DNA of 64,000 bases from NCBI GenBank assembly GCA_040755155.1, contig JBFMBP010000102.1, positions 1 through 64,000 of the forward strand, read 5' to 3'. Of the stretch, positions 18,151 through 27,634 are shown one piece after another; position 1 is the first letter of the stretch; each line of letters starts with the position of its first letter. The notes beneath the pieces were generated by a model. That model saw only the letters and a list, made by a program, of their open reading frames with translations, was not told the DNA's origin and ran no database searches. The stretch is from Candidatus Omnitrophota bacterium. Lineage in GTDB: Bacteria; Hinthialibacterota; Hinthialibacteria; Hinthialibacterales; Hinthialibacteraceae. The translations under genes and the position numbers were made by a program.

Positions 18151-20061
18151 TCAATAGCCCATAAACCGGTATACGGCCAGCCCCAGCAAAACCGAATCCA
18201 CGAGATGCGATAATTCCGGCGCAGCGTAGGTTTCCAAGAACCATTCCTTTTCCTGCACGCCTGCGCTCAGCGCCATTGGCTTAACTAGATCGGCGGCGGC
18301 GGTGGTGAGAGCGCTGAAATCTTTTTTCGATTCCTCGTCGCCGGGGAGGCGGTCTTCTTCTTGTTTTAAAATATATAGGAAGAAGTCGGAAGAGATAACG
18401 GTTTGAATCTGCGCGGGCGAGCGGACATCTTTCAAAAGCAATCGCATCTCTTTCGACCGGCGCGCGGCGCCCGCCGGATCGGAAGCGGCTTCGCCGAGGT
18501 AGTTCTTCGCCGCTTCCTCAGCATCAAACACGTAGGTGATTCCGTCCCTTTCCACGGCGTAGAGATTATTCAAAGGCAGCATAGGCGGCATGGGATTGTC
18601 GCCGATTTGAAATCGTTTCCCAGGCAGCATGGCCAACTCAATCTCCGATGTTTGAACGAACGGCATTTTGGAGAATTGGGATAAAAACGATTTTTGCGGA
18701 TCCAATTCGGGAAACGCCATCGCCATCGTCGGCGTTCCATTGACAAAGCCGAAGAGGTTGAATCCGATTTCTTTCCCGGCTGGAAACCATTGCGAAAGCA
18801 TCTGCCATTGAGCTTGAACGGCGAGAGGTCTCTTCGATTCCCCCCGATTCGATCCCATATTTGCGATTTTGTCTATCGGCGGTGTTCCCGACGCCATCAT
18901 TTCTTTTAGGCGTCCATCGCGGTTTCCACGCCGGTTGGAGATTTGAACCTCCATTCCCGCCGGCATGGTTGGTCGGCCCGGCGCCATTTCTTCTCCCGAT
19001 GCGGAAGGCTCCGCCGCAGCGGGGCCGGAGGAGGCGGCGACGGCGGCGGTAGCCGAAACGATCTCCGGCCACCGCATGGCGAATTCTATCATGCCGGGCG
19101 GATCGGCGGGAGTGAATAAGAACTGTTCGAGCGGCTTCCAGGCTTCCGCCCACGGGGGCAGGCTGTCCGCTGGCGCCAGAATCGTCAATCGTCCCGCTCC
19201 CTCTTGAAGCTGGTAAAGGCATACCGCCTCACGAACGCCGGAAGCCTTGAGAAACATTGGGAACGTTCCTGGAGGTCCCAGCGACGGCCCTTCTTGTTTC
19301 GCCGCATTAAAGAAAAGCGCCGCGCCTGAATTTTCGAAGCGTTTTTTGTAAGGAGAATAGGGATCGGATTTTTCCGCCAATTCCGGAGGCGGCGGAGTGG
19401 TCCACAATTTCATCAAGGCGTCTTTTTGATTGGAAATCCATACGATCCCCGAATCGGCCAGGATAGCAATCTCTCCGAAGGGTACGGAAATCACTTGCAT
19501 TTTGGCGGCGCCTGCGGGCATTTCCGAAGTCGCCGCGCCGGGAAAAGCGGCGATCAAGGTCTCAATGATTTTGGGGAGTGGGCTGCCTTCCTCCGTACCC
19601 TTCAGAATTTTCGCAGCGGCGGCTATGGAAGAAACGGGAGCATTGCCTTCGGAGGGAAGCATAAACAACCGCACTTGCTCTGCATGGGCGCCAATGGCGG
19701 AAACAGCCGCCGTTACCCCGTGGGGAAGCAACGCCGAGGCGAATTGGCCGCCAATCTGCGAAAAGATTTCTTCCTGGCCTATCGCCGAAAAAACATCGCC
19801 TTCGGCTCTCAACGTCTCCATATCGAGAAGCAGCCAACAGGGGGAAGCATTAGGCAGCGTTTTTTCGAAAAGGAGAGCGGAAAGATTCGCAGGCATAACC
19901 GGAACGGGAGCGTTGGCAGTTTGATCGCCCTGGCCGTCTTTTTTGTCTTCTACGGCGGCCGCCTTGCCGGTTCCGGACGGCGTTCCCCAATAACGATCAA
20001 GCGAAATTCCACATACTAAACCGATTATGAAGATGACAAGTACAAGAAGATACTTTTTCAT
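18151..20061 (-). CDS. Membrane-anchored periplasmic protein of unknown function, downstream of gspD
   Basis: I place the start at ATG 20061 (MKKYLLVLVIFIIGLVCGIS, AGGGAG upstream). The longer frame to 20190 overlaps gspD and has no signal. This gives 636 residues: one N-terminal TM or signal anchor, then a soluble periplasmic body. It contains repeated hydrophobic segments such as LSALLFEKTLPNASPCWLLL and AAVSAIGAHAEQVRLFMLPS, and a charged loop rich in Met, Pro and Gly near residues 360-410. It loosely resembles DUF3352-type proteins, but I would not name it so. It begins about 100 bp after the gspD stop on the same strand, so a link to the secretion system is plausible but unproven. Confidence 0.6.
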   Translation of the reverse strand: MKKYLLVLVIFIIGLVCGISLDRYWGTPSGTGKAAAVEDKKDGQGDQTANAPVPVMPANLSALLFEKTLPNASPCWLLLDMETLRAEGDVFSAIGQEEIFSQIGGQFASALLPHGVTAAVSAIGAHAEQVRLFMLPSEGNAPVSSIAAAAKILKGTEEGSPLPKIIETLIAAFPGAATSEMPAGAAKMQVISVPFGEIAILADSGIVWISNQKDALMKLWTTPPPPELAEKSDPYSPYKKRFENSGAALFFNAAKQEGPSLGPPGTFPMFLKASGVREAVCLYQLQEGAGRLTILAPADSLPPWAEAWKPLEQFLFTPADPPGMIEFAMRWPEIVSATAAVAASSGPAAAEPSASGEEMAPGRPTMPAGMEVQISNRRGNRDGRLKEMMASGTPPIDKIANMGSNRGESKRPLAVQAQWQMLSQWFPAGKEIGFNLFGFVNGTPTMAMAFPELDPQKSFLSQFSKMPFVQTSEIELAMLPGKRFQIGDNPMPPMLPLNNLYAVERDGITYVFDAEEAAKNYLGEAASDPAGAARRSKEMRLLLKDVRSPAQIQTVISSDFFLYILKQEEDRLPGDEESKKDFSALTTAAADLVKPMALSAGVQEKEWFLETYAAPELSHLVDSVLLGLAVYRFMGY

Positions 20062-20161
20062 AATTCTCCCTGACGATAACGTTTTTTTATAAGGACGAAT
20101 CCAAGGGGACGAATAAACATGAACGGCAAAAATCCCCATCCCTGCCTCCTTAACGAATAAC

Positions 20162-23026
20162 CTAATTGGGTTTGATTCCGACCTCGACATTGAGGTTATT
20201 CAATTGCTTCATGAAATCGCCATATCTTTCCATCCGTTCGCTTTGCCGCCGTAAGATGCGTTGGCGGTCTTCGGGCGTTTGCAGGATGAATGGCGTAATG
20301 AAGGTCAGAAGTTCCGTATTCGATTTTCTTTTGGATTTCGATTTGAACAGATACCCCAAGATGGGAACGCTTTTCAATCCGGGAATGCCTTTATCGATGT
20401 CGGAATAGCTCGTATCAAGGACGCCGGAAAGAACGGCGGTCTCTTCGTTGTCGATAGTCAGGACGGTGGTAATAACGCGTTTTGCGAAAGCGGGAATGAT
20501 CGTATCCCCCACTTTTAATGAATAGCGATCGACTAATACCTGGCCCGTTTCCAGATTGACGTTAATCGTAACGGTAGTGGCGCTGTTAATGCGCGGCTTT
20601 ACTGAGAGTTTCAATCCCGGCTGTTTGAATTCAATGCTTTGCTGGGAGAGATTATTGGATATAGTAGATCCGCCAAGAACGGGAACCTCATTAATCACTT
20701 CGACGTAGGCGCTTTGATTGTCCTTCGTCAGGATGTTGGGCCGGGCGACGACGTTGGTTTTTTCGTCATGCGCCAGCATATTGAGAACGGCGGAATAATT
20801 GGCGCTGGAGAGAACGGCGACTCGATCCAGATTGAGCGCGGAGATCGGCGTTTCCAAATTCGCTTCTACGTTGATGGGAAGATTGTCCGCCCACTTAATG
20901 CCCAGCTCGTTGTTCTTGATATCCGAAATTTCCACGATGAGAATTTCGATCAACATCTGAGCGATGTCTTGATCCAACTCATTAATCAACTCGCCAATGG
21001 GTTCGAAATACTGGGAATTGGTGGTTACTAAAAGCGAATTGGTGCGGGTTTCAGCGACGATGCGCACATTGCCGATCAGGTTGCTGATTTGCTGGTTCTG
21101 ATTGGCGGAAGATTGATTCATGAACCAATAGAAGCCCTGGTTGCGCTGGTTGCCGCCGCGCTGTTCTTCGAAAAGAGACGTCAACTGCTGGCTCATATAT
21201 TCTGCTTCCGCATTCTTCAGAGGAAAAACCTTCGTGGTTCCATATTCGGGATTCTTTTGATCCAACTGTTTGATCAGTTTTTCCACGACGTCGAAGGCGC
21301 GCGGCGTACCTGCGATTACGACGATGGAATTGGTTGTCGTGTCGGCGATGACCTTTACTTTGCCGGAAAGTCCCGTCAACGATTGTTGCTGTTGATAGAA
21401 AAAGAAAAATCCGCCGCCCGATTGCTGGTCGCTGAAAAGTTCGTTGATGATATAGGCCAGATCCGAAGCTCTGGCGTATTTAATGGGATAGACGCGAGGC
21501 TCTTCCTTGGATTCGGGCAAGGGTTGATCGAGTTGTTTGATCAAATCTTCGATCATGTCGAAATCGGACGGCCGGGCGGTGATGATGAGAGCGTTCAACC
21601 GCTGATCCTCGATGATTTTGATTTGATCCTCTTCTCCGCCTCGTCCCCGGCGGCTGTAGCTGTAATAGTAATCGTAATAATACCCGCCGCGGTTTGAAGA
21701 AGAATCGCCTTCTCCAATTAACTGTTTCAACATCCCGCTGAGGATAATGGCGTCGGCGTGCTCTAGGGGATAAACGCGGGTGATCTTGTCGTAACTTTTC
21801 TTGGCGTCCAGCGTTACGAGGATATCTTTGATGGTTTTCACGTCTTCGGGATAGGCGGAAATGATTACGGTATTAGAGCGTTGATCCGCCACTACCGTCG
21901 GACGGTAATTCTGCGACGAACGCGATTGCAGCATCTGATTCAAGCCCTGCGCGATTTCCGTCGCGTTGCCGTTTTTCATCGTGAAGGTTTCGTTGAGTAT
22001 TTCCGCCGTGGCGCTGACGTCTAATTTCTCGATGAAGTCGGATACTTCCTGAATCGCTTCTTGAGGAGCGGAAATGATGAGGGAGTTGGTGGAACGATCG
22101 CCAATGACTTCCACGTTGGCGTTGCGGCGCCGGTCTTGCCGGTTGCCGCCAGTCATTTTGGAAACCACTATGTTTTCCAACAGATCGTTCAGGCTTCTCG
22201 ACATTTCCGATGCGTTCAGGTAGCGCAGCTTGAATACTCGGATCGCCACGCCTTCCAAGGCCCCTTCTTTATCCAACTGGCGGATGATTTTCTCCAGTCG
22301 GGCGGTGTTGGCCGCCGTATCCGTGATGATGATCGAGCCGGTGCGGTCGTCGGCGATGACATTGGCGTTTTCCGGCATCAACGGCGCGAGGGATTCTTTG
22401 AGTTGGGAAGGAGAAGCGTATTTCAGATCGATGACCGTGCTGGTAACGCGGGCGCTGGAGTCCTGATCTCCAGTTCCGACTTTTACGTCCACGCCCATTT
22501 TTTTGGCGTCTGCAATTGGCAGTATCAGAATCATCTGATCGGTTTCGATATACGTCGTCCCCTTGAGGCCGAAGGCGGCGTCGATGATGTTCATCGCCTC
22601 TTCCTGAGTCACTTCGTTGGGATTCATAATGGTATAGTTGCCCTGCACCTGATCGCTCTTGAGAACGACTTTCTTTTTCATATCGCTCAGAAATTTCAAG
22701 ATTTGATCTACAGGAGCGTTATTAAAATTAAGTTTGAACTTCTCCGGCTCTCCCGGCTTGCCCGGCTCTGACGGCGTCGCCGACTCGCCGTTGGGGACGA
22801 ACATCTTTCCCTTTTTGAGCATATCCTGCAGCGCTGTGGCGAACAGATTGCCCAAACCTCCCGAAGCCTTTGGATTATTGTCATCCGCGGGCTTGGCCTG
22901 CGCCGCCGCTTCGGTATTGGCGTTTTCACCCGCCGAAGCGTCTTGGGACAAGACTCTCGAAGGCAGAGCGATCGCTCCCAGGACGATGAGAACGATCGTT
23001 AGGATTGTTTTTATTCGGTAGTTCAT
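20162..23026 (-). CDS. gspD: Type II secretion secretin GspD with six N-type repeats
   Basis: Start set at ATG 23026 (MNYRIKTILT, GGGAG upstream); the longer frame overlaps the gene before it. 954 residues with a Sec signal (IVLIVLGAIALPSRVLS). An N0-like domain (about 97-170) is followed by six Secretin_N-type repeats at about 197-253, 262-336, 343-407, 416-500, 510-591 and 598-686. Each has a RVFKL or RVYPL-like strand and a TNSLIIxA-like strand. The C-terminal secretin domain (about 690-900) has LIEILIVEISDIKNNELG, a TIDNEETAVLSG lip region and the VPILGYLF signature. It forms the outer-membrane channel. Canonical GspD has three N domains (N1-N3) after N0. Repeats 4-6 carry aromatic, Gly or Gln-rich inserts. 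Confidence 0.92.
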   Translation of the reverse strand: MNYRIKTILTIVLIVLGAIALPSRVLSQDASAGENANTEAAAQAKPADDNNPKASGGLGNLFATALQDMLKKGKMFVPNGESATPSEPGKPGEPEKFKLNFNNAPVDQILKFLSDMKKKVVLKSDQVQGNYTIMNPNEVTQEEAMNIIDAAFGLKGTTYIETDQMILILPIADAKKMGVDVKVGTGDQDSSARVTSTVIDLKYASPSQLKESLAPLMPENANVIADDRTGSIIITDTAANTARLEKIIRQLDKEGALEGVAIRVFKLRYLNASEMSRSLNDLLENIVVSKMTGGNRQDRRRNANVEVIGDRSTNSLIISAPQEAIQEVSDFIEKLDVSATAEILNETFTMKNGNATEIAQGLNQMLQSRSSQNYRPTVVADQRSNTVIISAYPEDVKTIKDILVTLDAKKSYDKITRVYPLEHADAIILSGMLKQLIGEGDSSSNRGGYYYDYYYSYSRRGRGGEEDQIKIIEDQRLNALIITARPSDFDMIEDLIKQLDQPLPESKEEPRVYPIKYARASDLAYIINELFSDQQSGGGFFFFYQQQQSLTGLSGKVKVIADTTTNSIVVIAGTPRAFDVVEKLIKQLDQKNPEYGTTKVFPLKNAEAEYMSQQLTSLFEEQRGGNQRNQGFYWFMNQSSANQNQQISNLIGNVRIVAETRTNSLLVTTNSQYFEPIGELINELDQDIAQMLIEILIVEISDIKNNELGIKWADNLPINVEANLETPISALNLDRVAVLSSANYSAVLNMLAHDEKTNVVARPNILTKDNQSAYVEVINEVPVLGGSTISNNLSQQSIEFKQPGLKLSVKPRINSATTVTINVNLETGQVLVDRYSLKVGDTIIPAFAKRVITTVLTIDNEETAVLSGVLDTSYSDIDKGIPGLKSVPILGYLFKSKSKRKSNTELLTFITPFILQTPEDRQRILRRQSERMERYGDFMKQLNNLNVEVGIKPN

Positions 23027-23147
23027 CTTCTCCCACCTCGTATAGGAATAGTTTTCATTCGGAATGCGCGGATGCGCGCGCGATGATCTCTTTTCAAGAA
23101 GATCCAATGTAATCGATTGAAGGTCTATATCTTTATAGATTCGTTTC

Positions 23148-24038
23148 TCAACCGCCATTTCTCATTTTCTCAAAGACTTGTTGCCGTTCCTGCGGACTCA
23201 TATTTTGCATTTTCTGTTGCAGCTGTTCCCGTTCCTGCGGCGACATGCTTTCGAAACGCTCTCTCATGCTTTTTTTTAAGGCTTGATCCGGAGGAGGCGC
23301 CGAAAAAGAAACATCAACATTAACCGATGTTTTGGATGGACCCGAAGGACGCTTTGCATTAGGCATAGAAGGCTGGGGACCGCCCGGCGGCGGAGCACCG
23401 CCTCCCTCGCCGGGCTGGAACAAATTCAGTATCCGGGGCTGGTTTTTGCCGTCTTCCATCAATGTAACGGTATCTACTCCAATAGCCGTCACCGTCGCAT
23501 TGCCGATTTTTCCTCCCACGGCGATATACTGGTTGTTGATAACGGCTTTATCCATGAAAATGCCCGTAAACTGATAATTCATTGGCATCTCTTTAAAGAT
23601 ATTGCGAGCGGGTTTTCTGGGCGGTTTTTGCCCTTGAGGTCCCCCCGGAGGCATTCCCGGCCCGCTCATTCCCGGACCCCCCATTTCTGGCCCGCCCATT
23701 CCTGGCCCGCCCATTCCTGGAACGCCAGGCGGCATTCCCTTCCCTTCCGGGTGCATCCCCGGTTTGTTCGATGGATTGTTAGAAGGATTTTTCATTTCCT
23801 TCTTAGCGTTAACTTTAGAATCCTTGGCGTTGCTTTCTCCATCCTTGGCGTTGGGAGACGAATTGGGGTTTGAAGTTTGGGCGATTAAAGAATCGACCTT
23901 GGCGAGTTCAACGTAAACCGATCCCCATGAGTACAATTGAAACAAAACCAATAGACTTAAGATGGCTAATGCAAAGGATTGCCAATAACGCTTAGCGATA
24001 AGTTGAAAGCGGTTGAGCGGAAATGGATTCATAATCAT
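23148..24038 (-). CDS. GspC/PilP-like inner-membrane protein of the T2SS
   Basis: 296 residues. A cytoplasmic N-terminus and one TM helix (FALAILSLLVLFQLYSWGSV, about 20-42) are followed by a low-complexity periplasmic linker with repeated MGGPGM units (about 100-135). A compact beta domain comes next (about 155-205: YQFTGIFMDKAVINNQYIAV, then VTAIGVDTVTLM), which resembles the GspC homology region/PilP fold that docks on the secretin N0 domain. The C-terminus has two MSPQER-xQLQQKM helical units. ATG 24038 overlaps the gspM-like stop as ATGA; a second ATG at 24032 has GAGAGG at better spacing. Its place directly before gspD fits a GspC role, though in most operons gspC comes first. Confidence 0.65.
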   Translation of the reverse strand: MIMNPFPLNRFQLIAKRYWQSFALAILSLLVLFQLYSWGSVYVELAKVDSLIAQTSNPNSSPNAKDGESNAKDSKVNAKKEMKNPSNNPSNKPGMHPEGKGMPPGVPGMGGPGMGGPEMGGPGMSGPGMPPGGPQGQKPPRKPARNIFKEMPMNYQFTGIFMDKAVINNQYIAVGGKIGNATVTAIGVDTVTLMEDGKNQPRILNLFQPGEGGGAPPPGGPQPSMPNAKRPSGPSKTSVNVDVSFSAPPPDQALKKSMRERFESMSPQEREQLQQKMQNMSPQERQQVFEKMRNGG

Positions 24039-24652
24039 CCTCTCGCAACGGCGGCCGCCGGACTGGCGGATTGGGTTTTGGCATCGATCAGATAAGTGGA
24101 AACAGTCAACTGAACGTCTAAATCCGGCCGGTTTTTATCCTGCAATGTACTTTTAATGGATGTAACTTGGCAGACGATGCTGCAATTGCGCAGATTGTCC
24201 AGAAAAGGGATCAATTGCTCGTATTGGCATTGCATCGACAATTTGACATCCAAACGCGGCATAGGCCGCGTGCGCATATTTTCGTTGTAGGAATAACTCT
24301 TGATTTGCATTCCGCTCATCCCCGCTGTTTGCTCCAATGCGGCCACGAATTTGTGAGCCTCGTTTTTCTCGATGAATGTCCCTTTTTCGTTGCCTAATTT
24401 ATTGCGCAGCGCCAAATTGCGCGTCTTTTGCTCGTCGACGTTATCCATCATGGCGAAAAGTTCAAGAAATTGCTGCTGGGTAGCGCTGGATACGCTGGAA
24501 TCGGATATCCTGGAGGAGATTAGTTTGCCTCCCCACATCAAGATAACCGCAATCGCCGATGCGAAAGTGATCCATGCTAAACGTTTTTCCCGTTTGGAGA
24601 ATGCCATGCGTCCGCGCTCCTTCCGCTCGATTATTTCACTCATGTTGTGCAT
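24035..24652 (-). CDS. gspM: GspM/PilO-like T2SS inner-membrane protein
   Basis: 205 residues from ATG 24652, which has GAGGG 7 bp upstream. The longer frame to 24706 begins inside an intergenic repeat (its first residues, LPPLPKGEG, are repeat translation) and is rejected. One TM helix (AWITFASAIAVILMWGGKLI) follows a basic N-terminus. A coiled-coil region and a PilO/GspM ferredoxin-like domain (FVAALEQTAGMSGMQIKSYS, then YEQLIPFLDNLRNCSIVCQV) make up the periplasmic part. GspM partners GspL in the inner-membrane platform. The gene follows gspL and overlaps the gspC-like gene by 4 bp. Confidence 0.75.
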   Translation of the reverse strand: MHNMSEIIERKERGRMAFSKREKRLAWITFASAIAVILMWGGKLISSRISDSSVSSATQQQFLELFAMMDNVDEQKTRNLALRNKLGNEKGTFIEKNEAHKFVAALEQTAGMSGMQIKSYSYNENMRTRPMPRLDVKLSMQCQYEQLIPFLDNLRNCSIVCQVTSIKSTLQDKNRPDLDVQLTVSTYLIDAKTQSASPAAAVARG

Positions 24653-24658
24653 TTCCAT

Positions 24659-24757
24659 TCCCTCGCCCTTTGGGAGAGGGGGTAGGGTGATGGGGATTAA
24701 GTTCAATCAAATCAACCCTCACCTAACCTCTCCCAATCTTGGGAGAGGAATTGTAAA
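24659..24757. repeat. Two-hairpin intergenic repeat, copy 1
   Basis: Between gspL and gspM-like. The left arm CCCTCGCCCTTTGGGAGAGG and right arm CTCTCCCAATCTTGGGAGAG each form a hairpin; the inner GGTAGGGTGATGGGG and CCCTCACCTAACC also pair, so the whole unit can fold into a cruciform-like structure. The right arm closely matches that of the copy at 33.0 kb (shared pattern TCAACCC...AATCTTGGG...GAATT). It supplies the spurious N-terminus of the longest gspM frame. Confidence 0.7.
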
Positions 24758-24800
24758 GTCAGCAAATTCCTTTAAAAATAGTTTACTTGCATAACATTAG

Positions 24801-26261
24801 TTATTTCAATTTGCCTTTCAAGTAAATGACGAATTGTCCCGATTCGTTCACAGAGCGGTCGAGTTCCATGTCTTTGATAAGGGAACCGGAATTCAATTTT
24901 TCGATGATTTCAATGATGCGTTGGTGGTTGACGCCCGCCAGAGCCAATTCTATGCCCGTCTTCAAATCCACGGAGATGGAACTTACCATTACGCCTTGGG
25001 GAAGCGCTTCCGACAGGAATATGAAAAGATTGCCGAAATCGAAATCGCTGCGCATCATCTCTTTCAAGACGGTCTCTTCCCGCAACAGGCGTTCCGCCAC
25101 TTTAATCATGTCCGCGCCTTTATCCAACCGTGCGGCGCGGGCTCCTTTATACCAAATCGATCCTCCCGCCCATAGAACGATTAGAAACGCCGCCAGGCAA
25201 CCGGCGGCGGCGAGGAACGAACGCGAAGGCGCAGCCGCTTCATGGAACAAAGCGCGCCAGGAGATCGCTTCCGCCTCCGCGCTCAACAAGTTGATTCCCT
25301 TTATCGCTTTATGCAAACGGCAGTAGGCGATGCAGAGAAGCGGCAGATGCAGCGGCGTCAATTCGCCCCCCTTGCGTTGGAAATACGCCATTACGTCTTT
25401 CAGAACAAGATGATTAAGAACAATCCCGTTGCGTTCGGTCATTTCCCGCAACTGATTCAGTTCCCAATCGGGAAAACCGCAGAGGATCATGCTTTTGATC
25501 GATCCTTTGGGAAAGCGGTCCGAAGCGAAAGCCATCGTGCGTTCGATTTCGCCCGCCAGAAGTCTCTCTTTTTGAACCTCCGAGTCCGCCTCTCCGCCGG
25601 ATAGCGAAGGGCGGGTCAGCGTGACGGAGCGGGCGGCGTATACGGCGCGGCGGTTGGCAACGGTGATCGTCGCCCTTCCCCCTTCCTGGGAAACGATGAC
25701 CGTAGGCGTCTTGAGGGATTCTTCGTCCAGGCTCAACAGAAATTCGTAAAGTCCCCAAAAATCGGGAGTAACCTGAGTGGGCGCCAAATCCGAACTGGCC
25801 CATTCCTCCATCAAGGAATCGATAAAATCCTTGCGGGCGGCCACCCAGAGAAGGTGCTTCTCCATCGCGTCGCCGTGAGCCGATGAGATCAGTCTGTCCC
25901 ATGCGATCTCTTCGATGGGAACCTGCAACGCTTCGGAGACTTCGAACGCCGCCAATTCGCCGATGTCTTGGATATCGGCGGGCGGCGTCTCCATAAAGCG
26001 GGCGGTGAGAAGATGCGTGGGCGCGATCAGGATCACTTCCGGCTTCTCAAGCCAGCCCACATGAAGCTGGTTCGATACGGCATGGATTGCTTGGCGCAAG
26101 TCCTTAGCGGAAGAGACCTCTTCTCCCCCGGCGGCCAACGGCTCCATCCCGCCGCCGATCAAGAGCAGCGAACCTTCCGTCTCTTTCGCCTCCAGCCACG
26201 CCAAATGGCCGCCCGCGATCTGCAAAAGCACGATATGTTTCGCAAGTTTTTCCGATTTCAT
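24801..26261 (-). CDS. gspL: GspL-like T2SS protein (PilM-like and PilN-like parts joined)
   Basis: 486 residues from ATG 26261, which overlaps the gspK stop as ATGA. Residues 1-330 form an actin-like GspL/PilM cytoplasmic domain (VILIAPTHLLTARFMETPPA, AAFEVSEALQVPIEEIAWDR, ATITVANRRAVYAARSVTL). A TM helix at about 345-365 (LAAAGCLAAFLIVLWAGGSI) is followed by a PilN-like periplasmic domain (LPQGVMVSSISVDLKTGIEL). GspL links the GspE ATPase to the inner-membrane platform. Order after gspK and before gspM is the classical K-L-M arrangement. Confidence 0.82.
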   Translation of the reverse strand: MKSEKLAKHIVLLQIAGGHLAWLEAKETEGSLLLIGGGMEPLAAGGEEVSSAKDLRQAIHAVSNQLHVGWLEKPEVILIAPTHLLTARFMETPPADIQDIGELAAFEVSEALQVPIEEIAWDRLISSAHGDAMEKHLLWVAARKDFIDSLMEEWASSDLAPTQVTPDFWGLYEFLLSLDEESLKTPTVIVSQEGGRATITVANRRAVYAARSVTLTRPSLSGGEADSEVQKERLLAGEIERTMAFASDRFPKGSIKSMILCGFPDWELNQLREMTERNGIVLNHLVLKDVMAYFQRKGGELTPLHLPLLCIAYCRLHKAIKGINLLSAEAEAISWRALFHEAAAPSRSFLAAAGCLAAFLIVLWAGGSIWYKGARAARLDKGADMIKVAERLLREETVLKEMMRSDFDFGNLFIFLSEALPQGVMVSSISVDLKTGIELALAGVNHQRIIEIIEKLNSGSLIKDMELDRSVNESGQFVIYLKGKLK

Positions 26262-27634
26262 CGCAGCACTTTCCAATAGCGGATTTGCACAGGGTCCGAC
26301 CCTCGGTCGAAGAGGGCGAAAATTTCCTTATAAGCTTTCGTTGCCGGCATCGAGCCGATGGATCGCATGGAGAAGACGGAGGATTTAGTACAGACCAGAT
26401 TGATCAGTTGCTTGATCTGGTTGTTCGAAATGCCCGCCACGTCCACCAATTGTCCTATATCTTCGAACGGTCCTTGATCCGATTGGCGGTATTCGAGGAT
26501 GTTCTCCACGATATCCTCGTTGTTGGGGAGCAGGCAGCGCAATACTTGAGGAGGGGCCGTGTTGATATTCACGCGTCCGATGAGTTGATCTTCGTCGGAA
26601 ATCGTGATCCGGTCGGCGATGGCTTTGAATTTTTCCTTGCTCAAATTGACGCCGCCTCCGCCGCCTCTTCCTCCCCCTCCTCCATCGTTTCCCAGTAGAT
26701 CGCCAATGGATTGAAATTGGTTTTGATCCCGCGTGGTGACGATGGAGTTGATTTCCTCTTCCGATAGTTCGTTTTGAAAATTCTGCGTTAAGGAATCTTT
26801 GTCCGCCGAATTAATATTGATGCGCGTACTTCCATTTTTGTCTACGTTTTTCTCGTAGGAATAGTAAGTAATAAAGGGACGCCATCCGTAATCCAAAATC
26901 CCATCGTTGTTGTCGAGAGGATAATTCTTGGCGCCGTCGTTTTCATTGGCGTCCAGAATGCCGTTGCCGTTCGTATCTTCGCCATACAGAATATCGACGG
27001 TCATATCCTTGACCAGCAGCAACTCGTCAATGGAATCGAAATTGTCGTTCTTAGGGGAATACGGCTCCGCCAGGGATTGATAATAATCGATCTCCGCCCC
27101 ATACGTTTGAGGATTGTCGTCATTGTCTCGCCAATCCAGCACGGCTTCGACGACAGGTTCTACCGCGTTAGGCAACTGCATAAGCATTTCCTTGGTCGCC
27201 ACGTTGATGTTGATTTTGCCGCATTCGTCTTCCGCCCCGTACCGATAGGCGTTTTTCTCTTCCAGGTTGGGATGGATGAGCGTATAGACTCCTTTCCCCA
27301 GGGCGGCGTTGAAAAAAGAGGCCTGGTTGTCGCACCAGCTCTCTTTTTCGTTGTCCGATAACGTTTCGAGGGCGTCTTGAACCAACGCTCCCATCATATG
27401 ATGGATGCCCGCCTCCGCTAACAGTTCCGCCTGCGTCGCCTCCGTGGAATTGCGGTTGATCTTGAGGGATAGACGCGCCTGGCGGGAAAACATCATCGTG
27501 ATCGTTCCCATAATGGCTACGATCCATAACACCACAATCAAAGCGAATGCCCGCTTCCGTCTCACCCTCGCCGGGAGGAAAAAAGAGGCGTCCGCCGCCC
27601 CTCGACGTTTTTTTCCAAGCCTTCTATCGCCCAC
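26258..27634 (-). CDS. gspK: T2SS minor pseudopilin GspK
   Basis: I place the start at GTG 27634, which overlaps the gspJ TAG and has GGGGAGG 11 bp upstream (458 aa). The open frame reaches 27820, but that part is the out-of-frame shadow of the gspJ low-complexity tail. A basic leader (VRRKRA) precedes the pseudopilin helix FALIVVLWIVAIMGTITMMF, without Glu at +5, as usual for GspK. The helix-hairpin-helix-like region contains ININVATKEMLMQLPN and VNINTAPPQVLRCLLP. DTNGNGILDANENDG is a calcium-loop-like insert, and GGGGGRGGGGG a glycine linker. GspK caps the pseudopilus tip together with GspI and GspJ. Confidence 0.88.
   Translation of the reverse strand: MGDRRLGKKRRGAADASFFLPARVRRKRAFALIVVLWIVAIMGTITMMFSRQARLSLKINRNSTEATQAELLAEAGIHHMMGALVQDALETLSDNEKESWCDNQASFFNAALGKGVYTLIHPNLEEKNAYRYGAEDECGKININVATKEMLMQLPNAVEPVVEAVLDWRDNDDNPQTYGAEIDYYQSLAEPYSPKNDNFDSIDELLLVKDMTVDILYGEDTNGNGILDANENDGAKNYPLDNNDGILDYGWRPFITYYSYEKNVDKNGSTRININSADKDSLTQNFQNELSEEEINSIVTTRDQNQFQSIGDLLGNDGGGGGRGGGGGVNLSKEKFKAIADRITISDEDQLIGRVNINTAPPQVLRCLLPNNEDIVENILEYRQSDQGPFEDIGQLVDVAGISNNQIKQLINLVCTKSSVFSMRSIGSMPATKAYKEIFALFDRGSDPVQIRYWKVLR

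Noticed and set aside
24653-24706. Longer start of the gspM-like gene
   Set aside because: The added residues (LPPLPKGEG and neighbours) are the translation of an intergenic palindromic repeat found elsewhere in the window.
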